Positions 34,298 to 43,955 are shown, numbered from the stretch's first letter. The stretch is DNA of 64,000 nt from DASUAS01 sp963841415 (GCA_963841415.1 CAWJCN010000006.1:1-64000); one strand, 5' to 3'. A program made the numbers and translations. Notes: generated by a model not told the origin, from the letters alone.

Positions 34298-36335
34298 GCG
34301 GGTTGGCCGGAAGGTGGCGCGAGCCGGTAGGTCGGGTGCTGCTCGCGGCGCGCTTCTTCCGGCGACGGTGGATGTCCCAGCCCCACCAGAGCGCCAGGAA
34401 CACGATCGCCCCCACGGTCAGGAAGACTCCCACACCACTGACGAAGGAGGAGCGGACCTTGATCGTCGCCTTCCCGACCTCCAGCCCGCCCGGCGTCGTG
34501 ACCGTCATGGTCACCGGGACCGTGCCCGTGCCGCGGGTCTCGACCGCCATCCGCACCGTCGTGTTCTGGTGTGCGGGAACCTTCACATCGCGCTCGGCGC
34601 CGTCCGGGAACAGCAGCCGGTCGCTCTCGAGCTGGATGTGCACGGTGATGTCCGCGGCGCCGTTGTTCTTGAAGCCAATCGGAATCTGCGCCTTGCTCGA
34701 AGTGATGGTGATCGTGCTCTGAGGCTGTACCTCGATCTGGCCCAGATAGGTGCTCACCGAAGTACCGATCGACATCAGCAGATCCTCGGCCGTGACGCGA
34801 CCCGGCTTCGTCGCCCACACGGACGCGACCGAGGAAGCCAGCGCGCGGTCGGCGCGGACGGTCAGCGAGTTGGTAGCGCCCACCAGATCGGCAACCGCAT
34901 CGCGGTCCCTCACGCCGTGCGCGTACTCACGCGCGCTGACAGGAGGTGCGGGCGAGGACGTCGCGGCCAGCTGTCGGATGACCGGCGCACCATCGGGAGT
35001 TCCGTCGACCGTTGCCACCGGGACCGACTGGAGGAGCCCCTCGACCGTCGTGGGCTTCAGCAACGGATTACCGCGCAGTCCCGCGAGCACGGAGGCGACG
35101 AACGTGTTGTCGGCGTCCCAGTTCGCCGGGTTGGACACCGCGATCCCGCGAGGGAGGCTGGGCTGTTCGCCCGCCACCAGCGCCAAGCCGGCGAGCAGGT
35201 GCGCGGCTCGTAACGCAGGGGGCTCGCTGCCGGTCAGGAACTGCTCGAGCCCGTGGTCGGTCGCGACGGCCGTGACCGCGCTCGAGTCGTCGCCCGCGGT
35301 GGTTTGGATCTTGTAGGGATGCGCAGGGGTGAACTTCTCGTCTGCCGGTGCGAGAGCGTCACCGTCCACCACCAGTTGGCGCACTCCGGCTGTCTTGAGC
35401 AGAGCGAGCGAAGCGTTGTCGAGCGGACCCGGCAGGGCGGTGCTCGAGATCGAGATGGCGCCGAAGAAGTTCTGGAGCGTCACGGCGCCGCGGTCGAATT
35501 CGGGTCCGACGACGTCTTGTAACGCGCCCCGCTCGAGTGAGGGCAGGTCGAGGGGTACGAAGGGCCCTGCCAGCACCTGGTTACGGGCGACGGTCGAGCG
35601 CACTGCAGTCGCGCCCGACTCCAGCTCGGTTGCCTTTGCACCGAGGGAGTTCCATGCCTCGAGGGTGTCGGGGCTCGGCGCGAGCGTGAGCGGCACGTCG
35701 GTGTTGGCCGCCAATTGCGTCGCCTGTCGCCCCAGTCGACCCGAGGGGAGCAGATCGTCGAAGGTCGTGGCGTTGAAGACCTGATTGGGGACGGTCACGG
35801 GCTCGGTCTGCAGCGGCCACACCCACGCGACGTTGAGCGGCTGGCCGACGGTCAGCGTGCCGTCGGCGCCGACCGGCGCCACCACCGCGTGGGTCACGAA
35901 ATGAGCGAGCGACTCGTCGGCTGCGTTGCGGAGGTCGACCTCCACGGGGAACACCCCGTTGTCGCCGAGTCCCGTCGTCGGGAACGCCAGGAGCCGCTCA
36001 CCGGTCGTGGGGTTGGTCACGAGCGTGTCGAACGGGAAGGTCTGACGGTCTCGCGTCGGCGGGAGGTTGGTGCCGTCGATGCTCTCGTCGAATGCGGTGC
36101 GCGACCCCAACGCGTCGTGCACCGTCACCGCCACCTCGGAACCGGGCGGGACGTTCGCGGCGGAGAAGCGCATGAGGAAGCCGTTGCCGGGCGCGACCCA
36201 TGGGCTCTGGCCCGCGAGCACGAACGACGGCGCCGCGGCCTGCGCGACCGCGGGCGCGGGGGCCGCGACCACACCGCCGGCCATCGCGAGCGCGACCACC
36301 GCCAGTGTCACGAAACCTCGGGCGACGCGTCTCAC
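34294..36335 (-). CDS. DUF6049 envelope protein, likely one-base frameshift near the 3' end
   Basis: About 680 aa after correction. GTG start (36335) overlapping the GNAT stop. Signal peptide (VTLAVVALAMAGGVVAAPAPAVAQA), a large extracellular region and a C-terminal membrane helix (GVGVFLTVGAIVFLALWWGW) followed by a basic tail RRRKKR. It corresponds to Rv3909 in the MurJ locus; the function is unknown. Directly read, the frame continues 1.5 kb through murJ without stop. Adding one base in the GCGCC run at about 34347-34352 instead gives a tail ending LAPPSGQPA and a stop in a GTGA overlap with murJ. The span is one base short of whole codons, as expected for one deletion. Confidence 0.82.
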
Positions 36336-37027
36336 AACGTGCGGCCGAGCACCCAGAGACCGGTCGGGATGATCTCGAACCCGAACGACTGGTACAGCGC
36401 GAGCGCCCGGGTGTTCTCGAGTTGGGTGTTGACGTAGGCGCGGGTGCCGCCGTGGCGCCAGATCCACGTGAGCGCGTCGGCGACGAGGGCACGACCCCAC
36501 CCGCTGCGGCGCGCGTCAGGATGCACCGCGATCCGCTGGAGGTATCCGAAGCGGCCGGCCGCGCCGGTGATGGCGTAGCCGACGAGGCGGCCCTCGTGGA
36601 AGCCCACGCGGAAGCGGCTGGTCGGGGTGGCGCTGATCGCGTCCTTGAGGCCGACCGGCCCCAGGCGCCAGAACCAGTCGAACGACAGGTCGTCGAGCTC
36701 GAGCACGGCGGGACGATCGCGCCGCGCCGCCTTCACCAGCCGGAGCGCGGGCGGTTCGGGTGCGTGATGGACGTCGAAGGCGAGGAGGTGGAGCCGCTCC
36801 TGCACCGAGAATCCGGCGTCGACGAAGACCTCTGACTCCTGCGGGCTCACCGCGCTGGTGAGCACCGACTCGTATCCCGACGCGCGCGCCTTGTCGACGC
36901 ACCGTCGCACCACGGTGGGCGAGACGGTCGCGTCGGGGCTGACGACGAGATGGGCTGCTCCACCGCCTCCGCGCCATGGAGCGATGCGCGCCCAGCCGTC
37001 GCCGAAGCGGAGGGTCTGCTGCCGCAC
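36332..37027 (-). CDS. GNAT family N-acetyltransferase
   Basis: 231 aa from GTG at 37027. The C-terminal half is a GNAT fold: RVGFHEGRLVGYAITG, then acetyl-CoA motif A IAVHPDARRSGWGRALV and ALYQSFGFE near the end. The N-terminal 80 residues look like a degenerate second acetyltransferase half. The substrate is unknown. First gene of the GNAT-DUF6049-murJ-degV-kinase-sigM string. It occupies the place where Mycobacterium has other genes next to Rv3909, so it may be lineage-specific. Confidence 0.85.
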   Translation of the reverse strand: MRQQTLRFGDGWARIAPWRGGGGAAHLVVSPDATVSPTVVRRCVDKARASGYESVLTSAVSPQESEVFVDAGFSVQERLHLLAFDVHHAPEPPALRLVKAARRDRPAVLELDDLSFDWFWRLGPVGLKDAISATPTSRFRVGFHEGRLVGYAITGAAGRFGYLQRIAVHPDARRSGWGRALVADALTWIWRHGGTRAYVNTQLENTRALALYQSFGFEIIPTGLWVLGRTL

Positions 37028-37077
37028 AGAAGCAGGGTAATGGTCTGACCCGACCGCCGCCCCGGCAGGCAGGCGGA

Positions 37078-38154
37078 TCAGGATCGGTGCGCGGGAACGA
37101 AGCCCCGCGGCGTGATCAGCGGGAGGTCGAGGTAGGTGACGATGCCGGGTTCTGCCGCGCAGACCGCGGGGATGGCGTCGATCGCGGGCATGGCCGTCAT
37201 GATCATGCCGAGCACCATGAAGTCGTCGAAGGTCTTCGCCTGGAAGTCGGCGGGGGGCGAGATCGTCATCTTGGTGCGCACGCGCGGCTGCCCGTCGATC
37301 TCGACCACGTAGCCCTCGCCCACCTCCCAATTCGGTTCGAGCGAGGACCCCTTCCGCCAGCGGACCCGCATGTCGACCACCTTGCGGCCGCCCGACCAGC
37401 CCTGCCAGCTCGCGCTGACACCCGCCACGCACCCCTTCGGGATGGTCCACGACGTCATGACGACGTCCTCGGGCGCGGCGGCGAACTCGGCGACGCAACG
37501 CACCTCGTCGAGCTCGATGCCCAGGCCGCCGGCCACGAGCCGGACCGCGTCCTCGAAGACCGCGGTGCCCTCGCGGCACATGTCCTGGAGCGCAGGGTCG
37601 TCGAGCGGACGGCCGAATCCCACCTTGAGCTCGGTCTCGGGCGAGTCGTACCCGGTCGAGTCGGCCGACTCCAACATCGTCACCGAGTCGATGCGGTCGC
37701 AGATGCCACCCGAGATGATCGCGAGCATGTTGGCGAGGCCCGGGTTGATGCCGCTGCCGAAGATCGAGACGCCGCCCCGCTCGCACGCGGCGATGATGCG
37801 GTCACGATCCGCACCGAGGGAGTGGCCGGTGATGAACGCAGCGGTGCTCACGATGTTGACGCCCGCCGCGAGGATGCCGATCATCTCGTCGACGTCGGGC
37901 CACTTGGGGTTGTAGACGACGCAGTCGGGCTTCAGCGCGAACAGCGCGTCGACGTCGTTGGTGGCGGTGATGCCGAGCGGTTCGATGCCGCAGAGCTCGC
38001 CGACATCGCGCCCGACCTTGTCGGCACCCCACGCGTAACACCCGACCAGTTCGAGGTGCGGGTTGGCGGTCACGGCGATGACGGAGCGGCGGCCGACGTT
38101 TCCGGTCGTCCACTGCACGACGCGCCAGGGCGTACTGCGATCAGGGCGGGCCAT
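37078..38154 (-). CDS. DapB-like NAD(P)-dependent oxidoreductase (2,4-diaminopentanoate-dehydrogenase type)
   Basis: 358 aa. The ATG at 38154 starts MARPDRSTPWRVVQWTTGNVGRRSV, a typical opening of this family: Rossmann motif TTGNVGRRS with NPHLELVGCYAW. A catalytic-domain motif INPGLANMLAI lies at about 150. Members occur widely in actinobacteria, and only a few (ornithine-pathway enzymes) have known substrates. The genes around do not point to amino-acid fermentation, so the substrate is open. Confidence 0.85.
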   Translation of the reverse strand: MARPDRSTPWRVVQWTTGNVGRRSVIAVTANPHLELVGCYAWGADKVGRDVGELCGIEPLGITATNDVDALFALKPDCVVYNPKWPDVDEMIGILAAGVNIVSTAAFITGHSLGADRDRIIAACERGGVSIFGSGINPGLANMLAIISGGICDRIDSVTMLESADSTGYDSPETELKVGFGRPLDDPALQDMCREGTAVFEDAVRLVAGGLGIELDEVRCVAEFAAAPEDVVMTSWTIPKGCVAGVSASWQGWSGGRKVVDMRVRWRKGSSLEPNWEVGEGYVVEIDGQPRVRTKMTISPPADFQAKTFDDFMVLGMIMTAMPAIDAIPAVCAAEPGIVTYLDLPLITPRGFVPAHRS

Positions 38155-38262
38155 GGGGCGGGAGCGTAGATGACTCCTGCCACGGTCTGACGGGCGTCCC
38201 GGGGTGCCCTCGGGCGCTACAGCTGGCCTCCCAGGACGCCGATACGCCTGGTTGGAGGCATC

Positions 38263-39438
38263 GTGCTGGACCTGGACGCATTGCTGCGCTTCGCAGTCGA
38301 ACAAGGGGCGTCGGACGTCCACCTGAAGGTCGGGTCGCGCCCGCGGCTACGGGTCGACGGGCGTCTGCGTGAAGGTCCGTTCGACACGGTGGAACCGGAC
38401 GACACCGAGCGCACGGCCGCGGCTGTGATCCCCCGGGGTCGCGCCGAAGCCTTCGCCACCCACAACGAGTGCGACTTCATGTACGGCATCGCGGGGCTCG
38501 GCCGCTTCCGCGTCAGCGCGTTCCGCCAGCGCGGGTACGTGGGGCTGGTGCTGCGTCGGGTGCTGCCCGGGATCCCGAGCTTCGAGGCGCTCGGTCTCCC
38601 CCAAGCGGTGGCCGACCTCTCGCACGAGCGGCACGGGCTCGTCCTCATCACCGGTCTCGCCGGTTCGGGCAAGACCGCGACCATCGCCGCGATGGTCGAC
38701 CACGTGAACCAGCACCGCGAGGGTCACATCGTCACCATCGAGGACCCGGTCGAGGTGCTCCACGCCGACAAGCGCTCCATCATCGACCAGCGCGAGGTGG
38801 GTACCGACACCCCGACTGCGCTCACGGGGATGGAGCACGCGCTGCGCCAGGACCCCGACGTGATCGTGCTCAGCCACCTCACCGACGCCGACTCGGCGAC
38901 CGCGGTGCTGCAGGCAGCCGAGATCGGGCACCTGGTGATCGCTGCGATGTCGACCGTGACCGCGGTCGACAGCATCGACCGCTTCATCGAGCTGTATCCG
39001 CCGGAACGTCAGCGCCAGGCCCGCAGCACGCTCGCCGCCACGCTGCGCGGTGTCGTGTCGCAACGCCTGCTGCCGCGCGCGGGTGGCCGCGGCCGCGTTG
39101 CCGCGGTCGAGATCCTCACCGTGAACGCTCGGGTCCGCGAGCGCATCGCCGGGCACCGCCTCTCCGAGCTCGAGGAGGAGATGACGGTGGGCGAGCTCTA
39201 CGGCATGCAGACCTTCGACCAGAGCCTGGTGCAGCTCTACCGCAACGGGCTCGTCGAGCGGGGCGACGCGGTGGCGCACTCGTCCGCGCCCGGCGAGATG
39301 CGGTTCTCGCTCGATCGGGCCGACATGGAACGCGACAACGCGGTCACGCCGCCACCCACGATGGCGCCGCCGCCGGCCGCGCCGTCGGCGGTTGCCACCG
39401 CCGCGTCGGTCGCGTCCTCGGCGCCGACATCGGCCTGA
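38263..39438 (+). CDS. PilT-like secretion/twitching ATPase with altered catalytic motifs
   Basis: 391 aa, GTG start. N-terminal PAS-like domain (SDVHLKVGSRPRLRVDG), Walker A GLAGSGKTAT and Asp box IVTIEDPVEVLH match PilT. The Walker B stretch, usually ending GEMRD, reads DPDVIVLSHLTD, and the His box reads AAMSTVTAVDSIDR instead of the LHTN-type motif, so the catalytic Glu and the His are missing. The C-terminal 60 residues are Pro/Ala-rich. No pilin or other pilus genes are nearby. It may act as a regulator or an ATPase of changed mechanism. Confidence 0.83.
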   Translation: MLDLDALLRFAVEQGASDVHLKVGSRPRLRVDGRLREGPFDTVEPDDTERTAAAVIPRGRAEAFATHNECDFMYGIAGLGRFRVSAFRQRGYVGLVLRRVLPGIPSFEALGLPQAVADLSHERHGLVLITGLAGSGKTATIAAMVDHVNQHREGHIVTIEDPVEVLHADKRSIIDQREVGTDTPTALTGMEHALRQDPDVIVLSHLTDADSATAVLQAAEIGHLVIAAMSTVTAVDSIDRFIELYPPERQRQARSTLAATLRGVVSQRLLPRAGGRGRVAAVEILTVNARVRERIAGHRLSELEEEMTVGELYGMQTFDQSLVQLYRNGLVERGDAVAHSSAPGEMRFSLDRADMERDNAVTPPPTMAPPPAAPSAVATAASVASSAPTSA

Positions 39439-39441
39439 CCT

Positions 39442-39912
39442 CTACGAGTCGTCGTCGAGGGGACGCGCGCCTTCGAACGCGCGCGCCAACAGCGGGGTGC
39501 GGGCGTCGAGCACCCGCTCGAGGTCCGGACCGGGTCGGTCGTGGGGTGACCAGGAAGCTCGCGCCGGCTCGGCAGCGCGCGCCGCCGGCGTGTCGAACGG
39601 CAACCGTGGCCCCGGCGCGGCCAGGGGCCGTGACCGCGGGGCGCGCTCCCGCCGGCGCGGCGGCGGTGTGGTGAGCGCGGCCGCACCGGTCCGGCCGATC
39701 CACAGACGCGACTCGGCCGCCCGCCGATCGAGGAGGTTCCACCCTCGGGGCGGTGACATGCGGTCGGCGTGGGCCTCACAGAGGACACCTGCACCGCGAG
39801 CATCGTCGCCCAGGGGATCGAGCCACACGAGGCACGCGCTCGCGTCGAACGCGAAGAGGGCAACTGCCGGTTGGTCGCACCCCAGCCTCGAGCATGTCGG
39901 TGCGCGGTCCAC
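39442..39912 (-). CDS. DUF3499 family protein
   Basis: 156 aa from GTG at 39912. Conserved CSRLGCDQPAVALFAFD and CEAHADRMSPPRGWNLLD, with Cys pairs that could bind a metal. The rest is Pro/Arg-rich and probably disordered. DUF3499 proteins are small actinobacterial proteins of unknown function. It is convergent with the PilT-like gene (three-base gap) and divergent from cca. Confidence 0.82.
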   Translation of the reverse strand: MDRAPTCSRLGCDQPAVALFAFDASACLVWLDPLGDDARGAGVLCEAHADRMSPPRGWNLLDRRAAESRLWIGRTGAAALTTPPPRRRERAPRSRPLAAPGPRLPFDTPAARAAEPARASWSPHDRPGPDLERVLDARTPLLARAFEGARPLDDDS

Positions 39913-40002
39913 AGGGCGACGGTAGCGGAGCGCGCGCTCGCGGCCCGGGATTGCAGGCGGCGCGCGGAACTGGTTCGCGGCGGCGCAGCGAGCGCGACGA
40001 GA

Positions 40003-41419
40003 ATGGTGGCGATGTCCATGTTCCCGCCCCGCTTGCGCCCGTTGCTCGACGAGTCGTCGCCGGTGCAGCAGTTCGCGCGCCTGCTCACCGACGCGGGACA
40101 CGAGTGCTACCTCGTCGGGGGGAGCGTGCGCGACGCGTTCCTCGACCGCTCACTGCGCGAGGACGAGAAGCCCGACATCGACATCACCACCGACGCGCAC
40201 CCCGAGGTCGTCGAGCGTCTCGTGCGTCCCTGGGCCGACGCGGTGTGGCTGCAGGGCCAGCGCTTCGGCACCGTCGGCTGCCGCAAGGGCGACGTCGTCC
40301 TCGAGATCACCACGTTCCGAGCCGAGGTGTACCGGGCCGAGAGCCGCAAACCCGAGGTCGCGTTCTCCGACGACATCGAGACCGATCTCTCGCGCCGCGA
40401 CTTCACGGTCAACGCGATGGGACTGCGCTTGCCGGAGCCGGTGCTCGTCGACCCCTTCGGTGGCGCGATCGACCTGGCCGCGCGCCGGCTCCGCACGCCG
40501 CTCGCGCCTGAGGTGTCGTTCGTCGACGACCCGCTGCGCATGCTGCGCGCGGCGCGCTTCGTCGCTCAGTTCGGCCTCGAACCTGATGCCGCGCTCACGG
40601 CCGCGGTCGTGGAGCTCCGGCACCGACTCGAGATCGTCGAGCGCGGAGCGCATCCGCGACGAGCTGTCCAAGCTGCTGCTCACCGACGACCCGAGCGCGG
40701 GCCTCTGGTTCCTCGCCGAGACCGACCTCGCCGACGAGTTCCTGCCCGAGCTCAACCGCATGCGGCTCGAGCAGGACCCGATCCACACCCACAAGGACGT
40801 GCTCGCGCACACGATCGCGGTCGTGCGCAACACCCGGCCCGAGCTGGTGGTGCGGCTCGCCGCCCTGTTCCACGACGTCGGCAAGCCCAAGACCCGCTCC
40901 TTCGCCAACGGCGGCGTCAGCTTCCACCACCACGAGGTGGTCGGCGCGCGCATGACCGAGGAGCGCATGCGGGCGCTGAAGTACCCCAACGAGATCACCG
41001 ACGCGGTCGTGAAGCTCGTGTACCTCCACCTGCGCATCCACACCTACGCGATGGGGTGGACCGACAAGGCGGTGCGCCGCTACGTGCGGGACGCCGGCGA
41101 CCTGCTCGAGCCCCTCAACCACCTGCAGCGCTGCGACTGCACGACGCGCAACAAGAACCGCGCGCGTGCGCTGCAGCGGCGCATGGACGAGCTCGAGCGT
41201 CGCATCGAGGAGCTGCGCGAGCAGGAGGAGCTCGATTCGATCCGCCCGCCGCTCGACGGCCGTCAGGTGATGGAGCACCTCGGTGTGGAGCCGGGCCGGA
41301 TCGTGGGGGAGGCGCTCGACTTCCTGCTCGAGGCCCGTCTCGACGAAGGCCCGATCAGCGAGGACGACGCCTACGCCACCCTCGACGCCTGGGCGCGAGA
41401 GCGCGGCATCAGCAGCTGA
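40003..41419 (+). CDS. cca: CCA-adding tRNA nucleotidyltransferase, one-base frameshift
   Basis: About 470 aa after correction. It adds or repairs CCA on tRNA, which both tRNA genes here seem to need. The head has LVGGSVRDAFL, DIDITTDA, RRDFTVNAMG and the RRRR-type FVDDPLRMLRAARFVAQFG. The rest carries an HD domain (LAALFHDVGKPKTRS, FHHHEVVGARM) and a C-terminal RNA-binding part. The frame breaks at 40636-40642: dropping one G (GTCGAGCG to GTCAGCG) joins RLEIV to SAERIRDELSKLL. The span is 3n+1, as expected for one inserted base. ATG candidates are 40003, 40012 and 40018. An essential gene, so sequence error is likely. Confidence 0.87.
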
Positions 41420-41470
41420 CTCCAGGCGAAGATGTGGCGACCGTAGAGTCGCTACGCACGCGGCGGCGCA

Positions 41471-41526
41471 GCCGAGCGGAGCGAGCGGAGCCGCTCGCCA
41501 GGGAGCGAGTGGCCGCGCAACGAGCG
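41471..41526. repeat. Dispersed intergenic repeat, second copy
   Basis: Downstream of cca. Similar to 8752-8806 over about 50 bases, including the identical run CGCTCGCCAGGGAGCGA and surrounding GAGCGGAGCGAGCGGAG / GAGCGAAGCGAGCGCAG wording. A short genome-wide repeat family is likely. Confidence 0.5.
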
Positions 41527-41535
41527 ATCGAGGAA

Positions 41536-42168
41536 TCAGGCGCCTTCCTTGCGCGCGCGCCACACGATCGCGTCGGGCACGCGCGCGCCGGGCATCGCCG
41601 GCCGCGGCTCGAGGACGGTGTCGACGCGGAAGCCGGCCCGGCCGAGCTCCGTGAACACCTCACCGATGTCGCGCACGTGCACCCGCACCGGTTCGCCGTC
41701 GCGCGTGACGTCGATGGGACCCGGGTCGAAGTAGGAACGCGTGACCGTGCCGCCGTCGATGCACAGCGACATCGGGTGTTCGTACGAGAACACGAACGGG
41801 CAGTTGGGCTTGAGGACGCGCTGCACCTGGCGGAACAGCCGGGACGCGTCGTCGACCTCGGCGACTGAGTACGCACTGAACGCGGCGTCGATCGACTCCG
41901 CCCGCAGGAACGCGAGGTCGGCAAGGTCGCCGGTGCGCCACTCGACCTTCACCTCGGCGTGCTCGGCACGGGCACGGGCCCGAGCGACGTGCGCGTCCGT
42001 CGAGTCGAGGGCGATGACGATCGCACCCTGCTGTGCGAACGCGACCGCGCCGACACCGGTGCGGCACCCGAGGTCGAGCACGCGCTTGCCGGGCAGGTCG
42101 CCGAGGAGACGCAATTCCTGGTCGGTCGGGCGGTCGTTCACGTCGCGATCATCGCGCGGGTGCTCCAC
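41536..42168 (-). CDS. Class I SAM-dependent methyltransferase
   Basis: 210 aa. Motif I VLDLGCRTGVGAVAFAQQG, ALDSTDAHVARARARAE, SIDAAFSAYSVAEVDD and VLKPNCPFVFSYEHP define a methyltransferase_11-type fold. The C-terminal part (ARVPDAIVWRARKEGA) is typical of small-molecule enzymes with unknown substrate. It is 25 bases upstream of the next gene on the same strand? No: it lies downstream of ino1 by 25 bases, so it may belong to the padR-ino1 transcript. Confidence 0.83.
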   Translation of the reverse strand: MEHPRDDRDVNDRPTDQELRLLGDLPGKRVLDLGCRTGVGAVAFAQQGAIVIALDSTDAHVARARARAEHAEVKVEWRTGDLADLAFLRAESIDAAFSAYSVAEVDDASRLFRQVQRVLKPNCPFVFSYEHPMSLCIDGGTVTRSYFDPGPIDVTRDGEPVRVHVRDIGEVFTELGRAGFRVDTVLEPRPAMPGARVPDAIVWRARKEGA

Positions 42169-42193
42169 GCCATGCGCGACCCGTCCCGTTGGC

Positions 42194-43267
42194 TCACTCG
42201 CCGTTCGCGAACTGCTCCACCATCACGCGGGCGTCGTCGTCGTGGTACTGCACCGCAGGCGACTTCATGAAGTAGGCCGACGGCCCCGCGAGCGGACCAC
42301 CGATGCCGCGGTCGAGCGCGATCTTGCAGCAGCGCACCGCGTCGATGATCACGCCGGCCGAGTTGGGCGAGTCCCACACCTCGAGCTTGAGCTCGATGTT
42401 GAGCGGCACGTCGCCGAAGTTGCGACCCTCGAGGCGGATGTAGGCCCACTTGCGGTCCTCGAGCCACGGCACGTGGTCGGAGGGACCGATGTGCACGTTG
42501 TCGCTCTCGATGCCCGACTCGATCTGGCTGGTGACCGACTGCGTCTTCGAGATCTTCTTCGACTCGAGCCGGGTGCGCTCCAACATGTTCTTGAAGTCCA
42601 TGTTGCCGCCGAAGTTGAGCTGGTAGGTGCGATCGATCGCGGTGCCGCGGTCCTCGAAGAGGCGGGCGAGCAGGCGGTGGGTGATGGTGGCGCCCACCTG
42701 GCTCTTGATGTCGTCGCCGACGATCGGGACGTTGGCCTCCCAGAACTTGGCCGCCCACTCTGGATCGCTGGCGATGAACACCGGGATGGCGTTGACGAAG
42801 CCGACGCGGGCGTCGAGGCACGCCTGCGCGTAGAAGCGCTGTGCCTCCTCCGAGCCGACGGGCAGGTAGCTCACGAGCACGTCGGCCTTGGTGTCGCGCA
42901 GCACCTGCGCCACGTCGACCGGCTCCGCGGGGGACTCCTCGACCGTCTCGCGGTAGTACTTGCCGAGGCCGTCGAGGGTCGGGCCCCGCTGCACCTCGAC
43001 GTCGAGGTTCCCGACGTTGGCGAACTTGACGGTGTTGTTCTGCCCGGCCGAGATCGCCTTGCCGAGGTCGAGGCCGACCTTGGCGGCGTCGACGTCGAAG
43101 GCCGCGACGAAGTCGACGTCGCCCACGTGGTAGCCGCCGAGCACGACGTGCATCAGGCCCGGCACCTCCTCGTTGGGATCGGCGTTGCGGTAGTACTCGA
43201 CGCCCTGGACGAGGCTGCTCGCGCAGTTTCCGACTCCGGCGATGGCGACGCGAACGCGACCACTCAT
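42194..43267 (-). CDS. ino1: Myo-inositol-1-phosphate synthase
   Basis: 357 aa, ATG at 43267. Converts glucose-6-phosphate to inositol-1-phosphate for phosphatidylinositol and mycothiol-type products. NAD motif AIAGVGNCASSLVQG, SYLPVGSEEAQRFYAQACLDA, GDDIKSQVGATITHR and NFGGNMDF are conserved with the actinobacterial enzyme. The start overlaps the PadR stop (ATGA), so the regulator and enzyme form one operon. Confidence 0.95.
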   Translation of the reverse strand: MSGRVRVAIAGVGNCASSLVQGVEYYRNADPNEEVPGLMHVVLGGYHVGDVDFVAAFDVDAAKVGLDLGKAISAGQNNTVKFANVGNLDVEVQRGPTLDGLGKYYRETVEESPAEPVDVAQVLRDTKADVLVSYLPVGSEEAQRFYAQACLDARVGFVNAIPVFIASDPEWAAKFWEANVPIVGDDIKSQVGATITHRLLARLFEDRGTAIDRTYQLNFGGNMDFKNMLERTRLESKKISKTQSVTSQIESGIESDNVHIGPSDHVPWLEDRKWAYIRLEGRNFGDVPLNIELKLEVWDSPNSAGVIIDAVRCCKIALDRGIGGPLAGPSAYFMKSPAVQYHDDDARVMVEQFANGE

Positions 43268-43896
43268 GATGCGGTTGCTCCTTGTGATCGGGACGGGGTG
43301 ACGGGGTCGGCGGCGTCGCGGCCTTCGTCCGCGATCAGCGCGTCGACCCATTCGAGGTCTCGTTGGGTGGACTGGGTGCGGTGCTCGAACAACGACCGCG
43401 TGTAGCGGTCACCGCGACCTGGAGGTGAGGTGCGACGCGCGCGCGCCAGCCGGTCGGCGAGGGCGCTGCGACGGCGGGTGAGCAGCTCGAGCCGCGCGTC
43501 GGCGTCGAGGTGACGGCAGAACGCGAGCTTGAGCGCGAACGTGCGCTCGTCGTCGCCGCTCACGTCGTCGTCGAGGAGGAGCTGTGACAGGCGAGCATCG
43601 CCCTGCGCGGTGATGCGGTACGCCTTCTTGGTGCGGCGCGTCGGCTTGGTGGGCCGGCGCATCCGGGCCGCCGCGAGGTCGCCGTCGAGCGAGCCGGTGG
43701 CGGGCATCGGGATGACGACGGTGTCGGGCTCGACGCTTTCGATGCTGCCGTCGTGCTCGAGTCGGCGCAGCGCGGGATAGAGGGAGCCGTAGGAGATGCC
43801 CCACAGCGAGCCGAGCGTCTCACCGAGACGCTTCTTCAGCTCGTAGCCGTGGAGCGGTTGCTCCTTCAGCAGTCCGAGGATGGCGAGTTCGAGCAT
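43264..43896 (-). CDS. PadR family transcriptional regulator, coupled to ino1
   Basis: 210 aa from ATG 43896, where the conserved MLELAILGLLKEQPLHGYELKKRL begins. A winged helix follows (SYGSLYPALRRLEHDG, with a longer insert before RTKKAYRITAQGDARL) and a C-terminal dimerization helix region with four-helix wording. It most likely represses its own operon, including ino1, through the palindromes at 43933-43955. The insert PDTVVIPMPATGS..RRPTKPTRRTKKAY is longer than usual. Confidence 0.9.
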   Translation of the reverse strand: MLELAILGLLKEQPLHGYELKKRLGETLGSLWGISYGSLYPALRRLEHDGSIESVEPDTVVIPMPATGSLDGDLAAARMRRPTKPTRRTKKAYRITAQGDARLSQLLLDDDVSGDDERTFALKLAFCRHLDADARLELLTRRRSALADRLARARRTSPPGRGDRYTRSLFEHRTQSTQRDLEWVDALIADEGRDAADPVTPSRSQGATAS

Positions 43897-43932
43897 TCCG
43901 GTTTCCGAACTTCCTGGCGGGGACGTGTGCGT

Positions 43933-43955
43933 CGATATATCGCTCCGATATATCG
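43933..43955. promoter_or_regulatory. Tandem palindromic operator upstream of padR-ino1
   Basis: Two copies of the palindrome CGATATATCG (43933-43942 and 43946-43955) separated by CTC, 37 bases before the PadR start. Centre spacing is 13 bases. PadR proteins bind ATA/TAT-rich dyads, so this is a strong autoregulation candidate. AT-rich sequence stands out in the GC-rich surroundings. Confidence 0.75.

Noticed and set aside
32751..36500. A 1249-codon open frame covering the DUF6049 gene and most of murJ
   Set aside because: Only the first half encodes a real protein; the second half is murJ read out of frame after the presumed deletion near 34350.
41741..43405. A 554-codon open frame opposite ino1
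   Set aside because: Antisense of ino1 and the methyltransferase; no motif.
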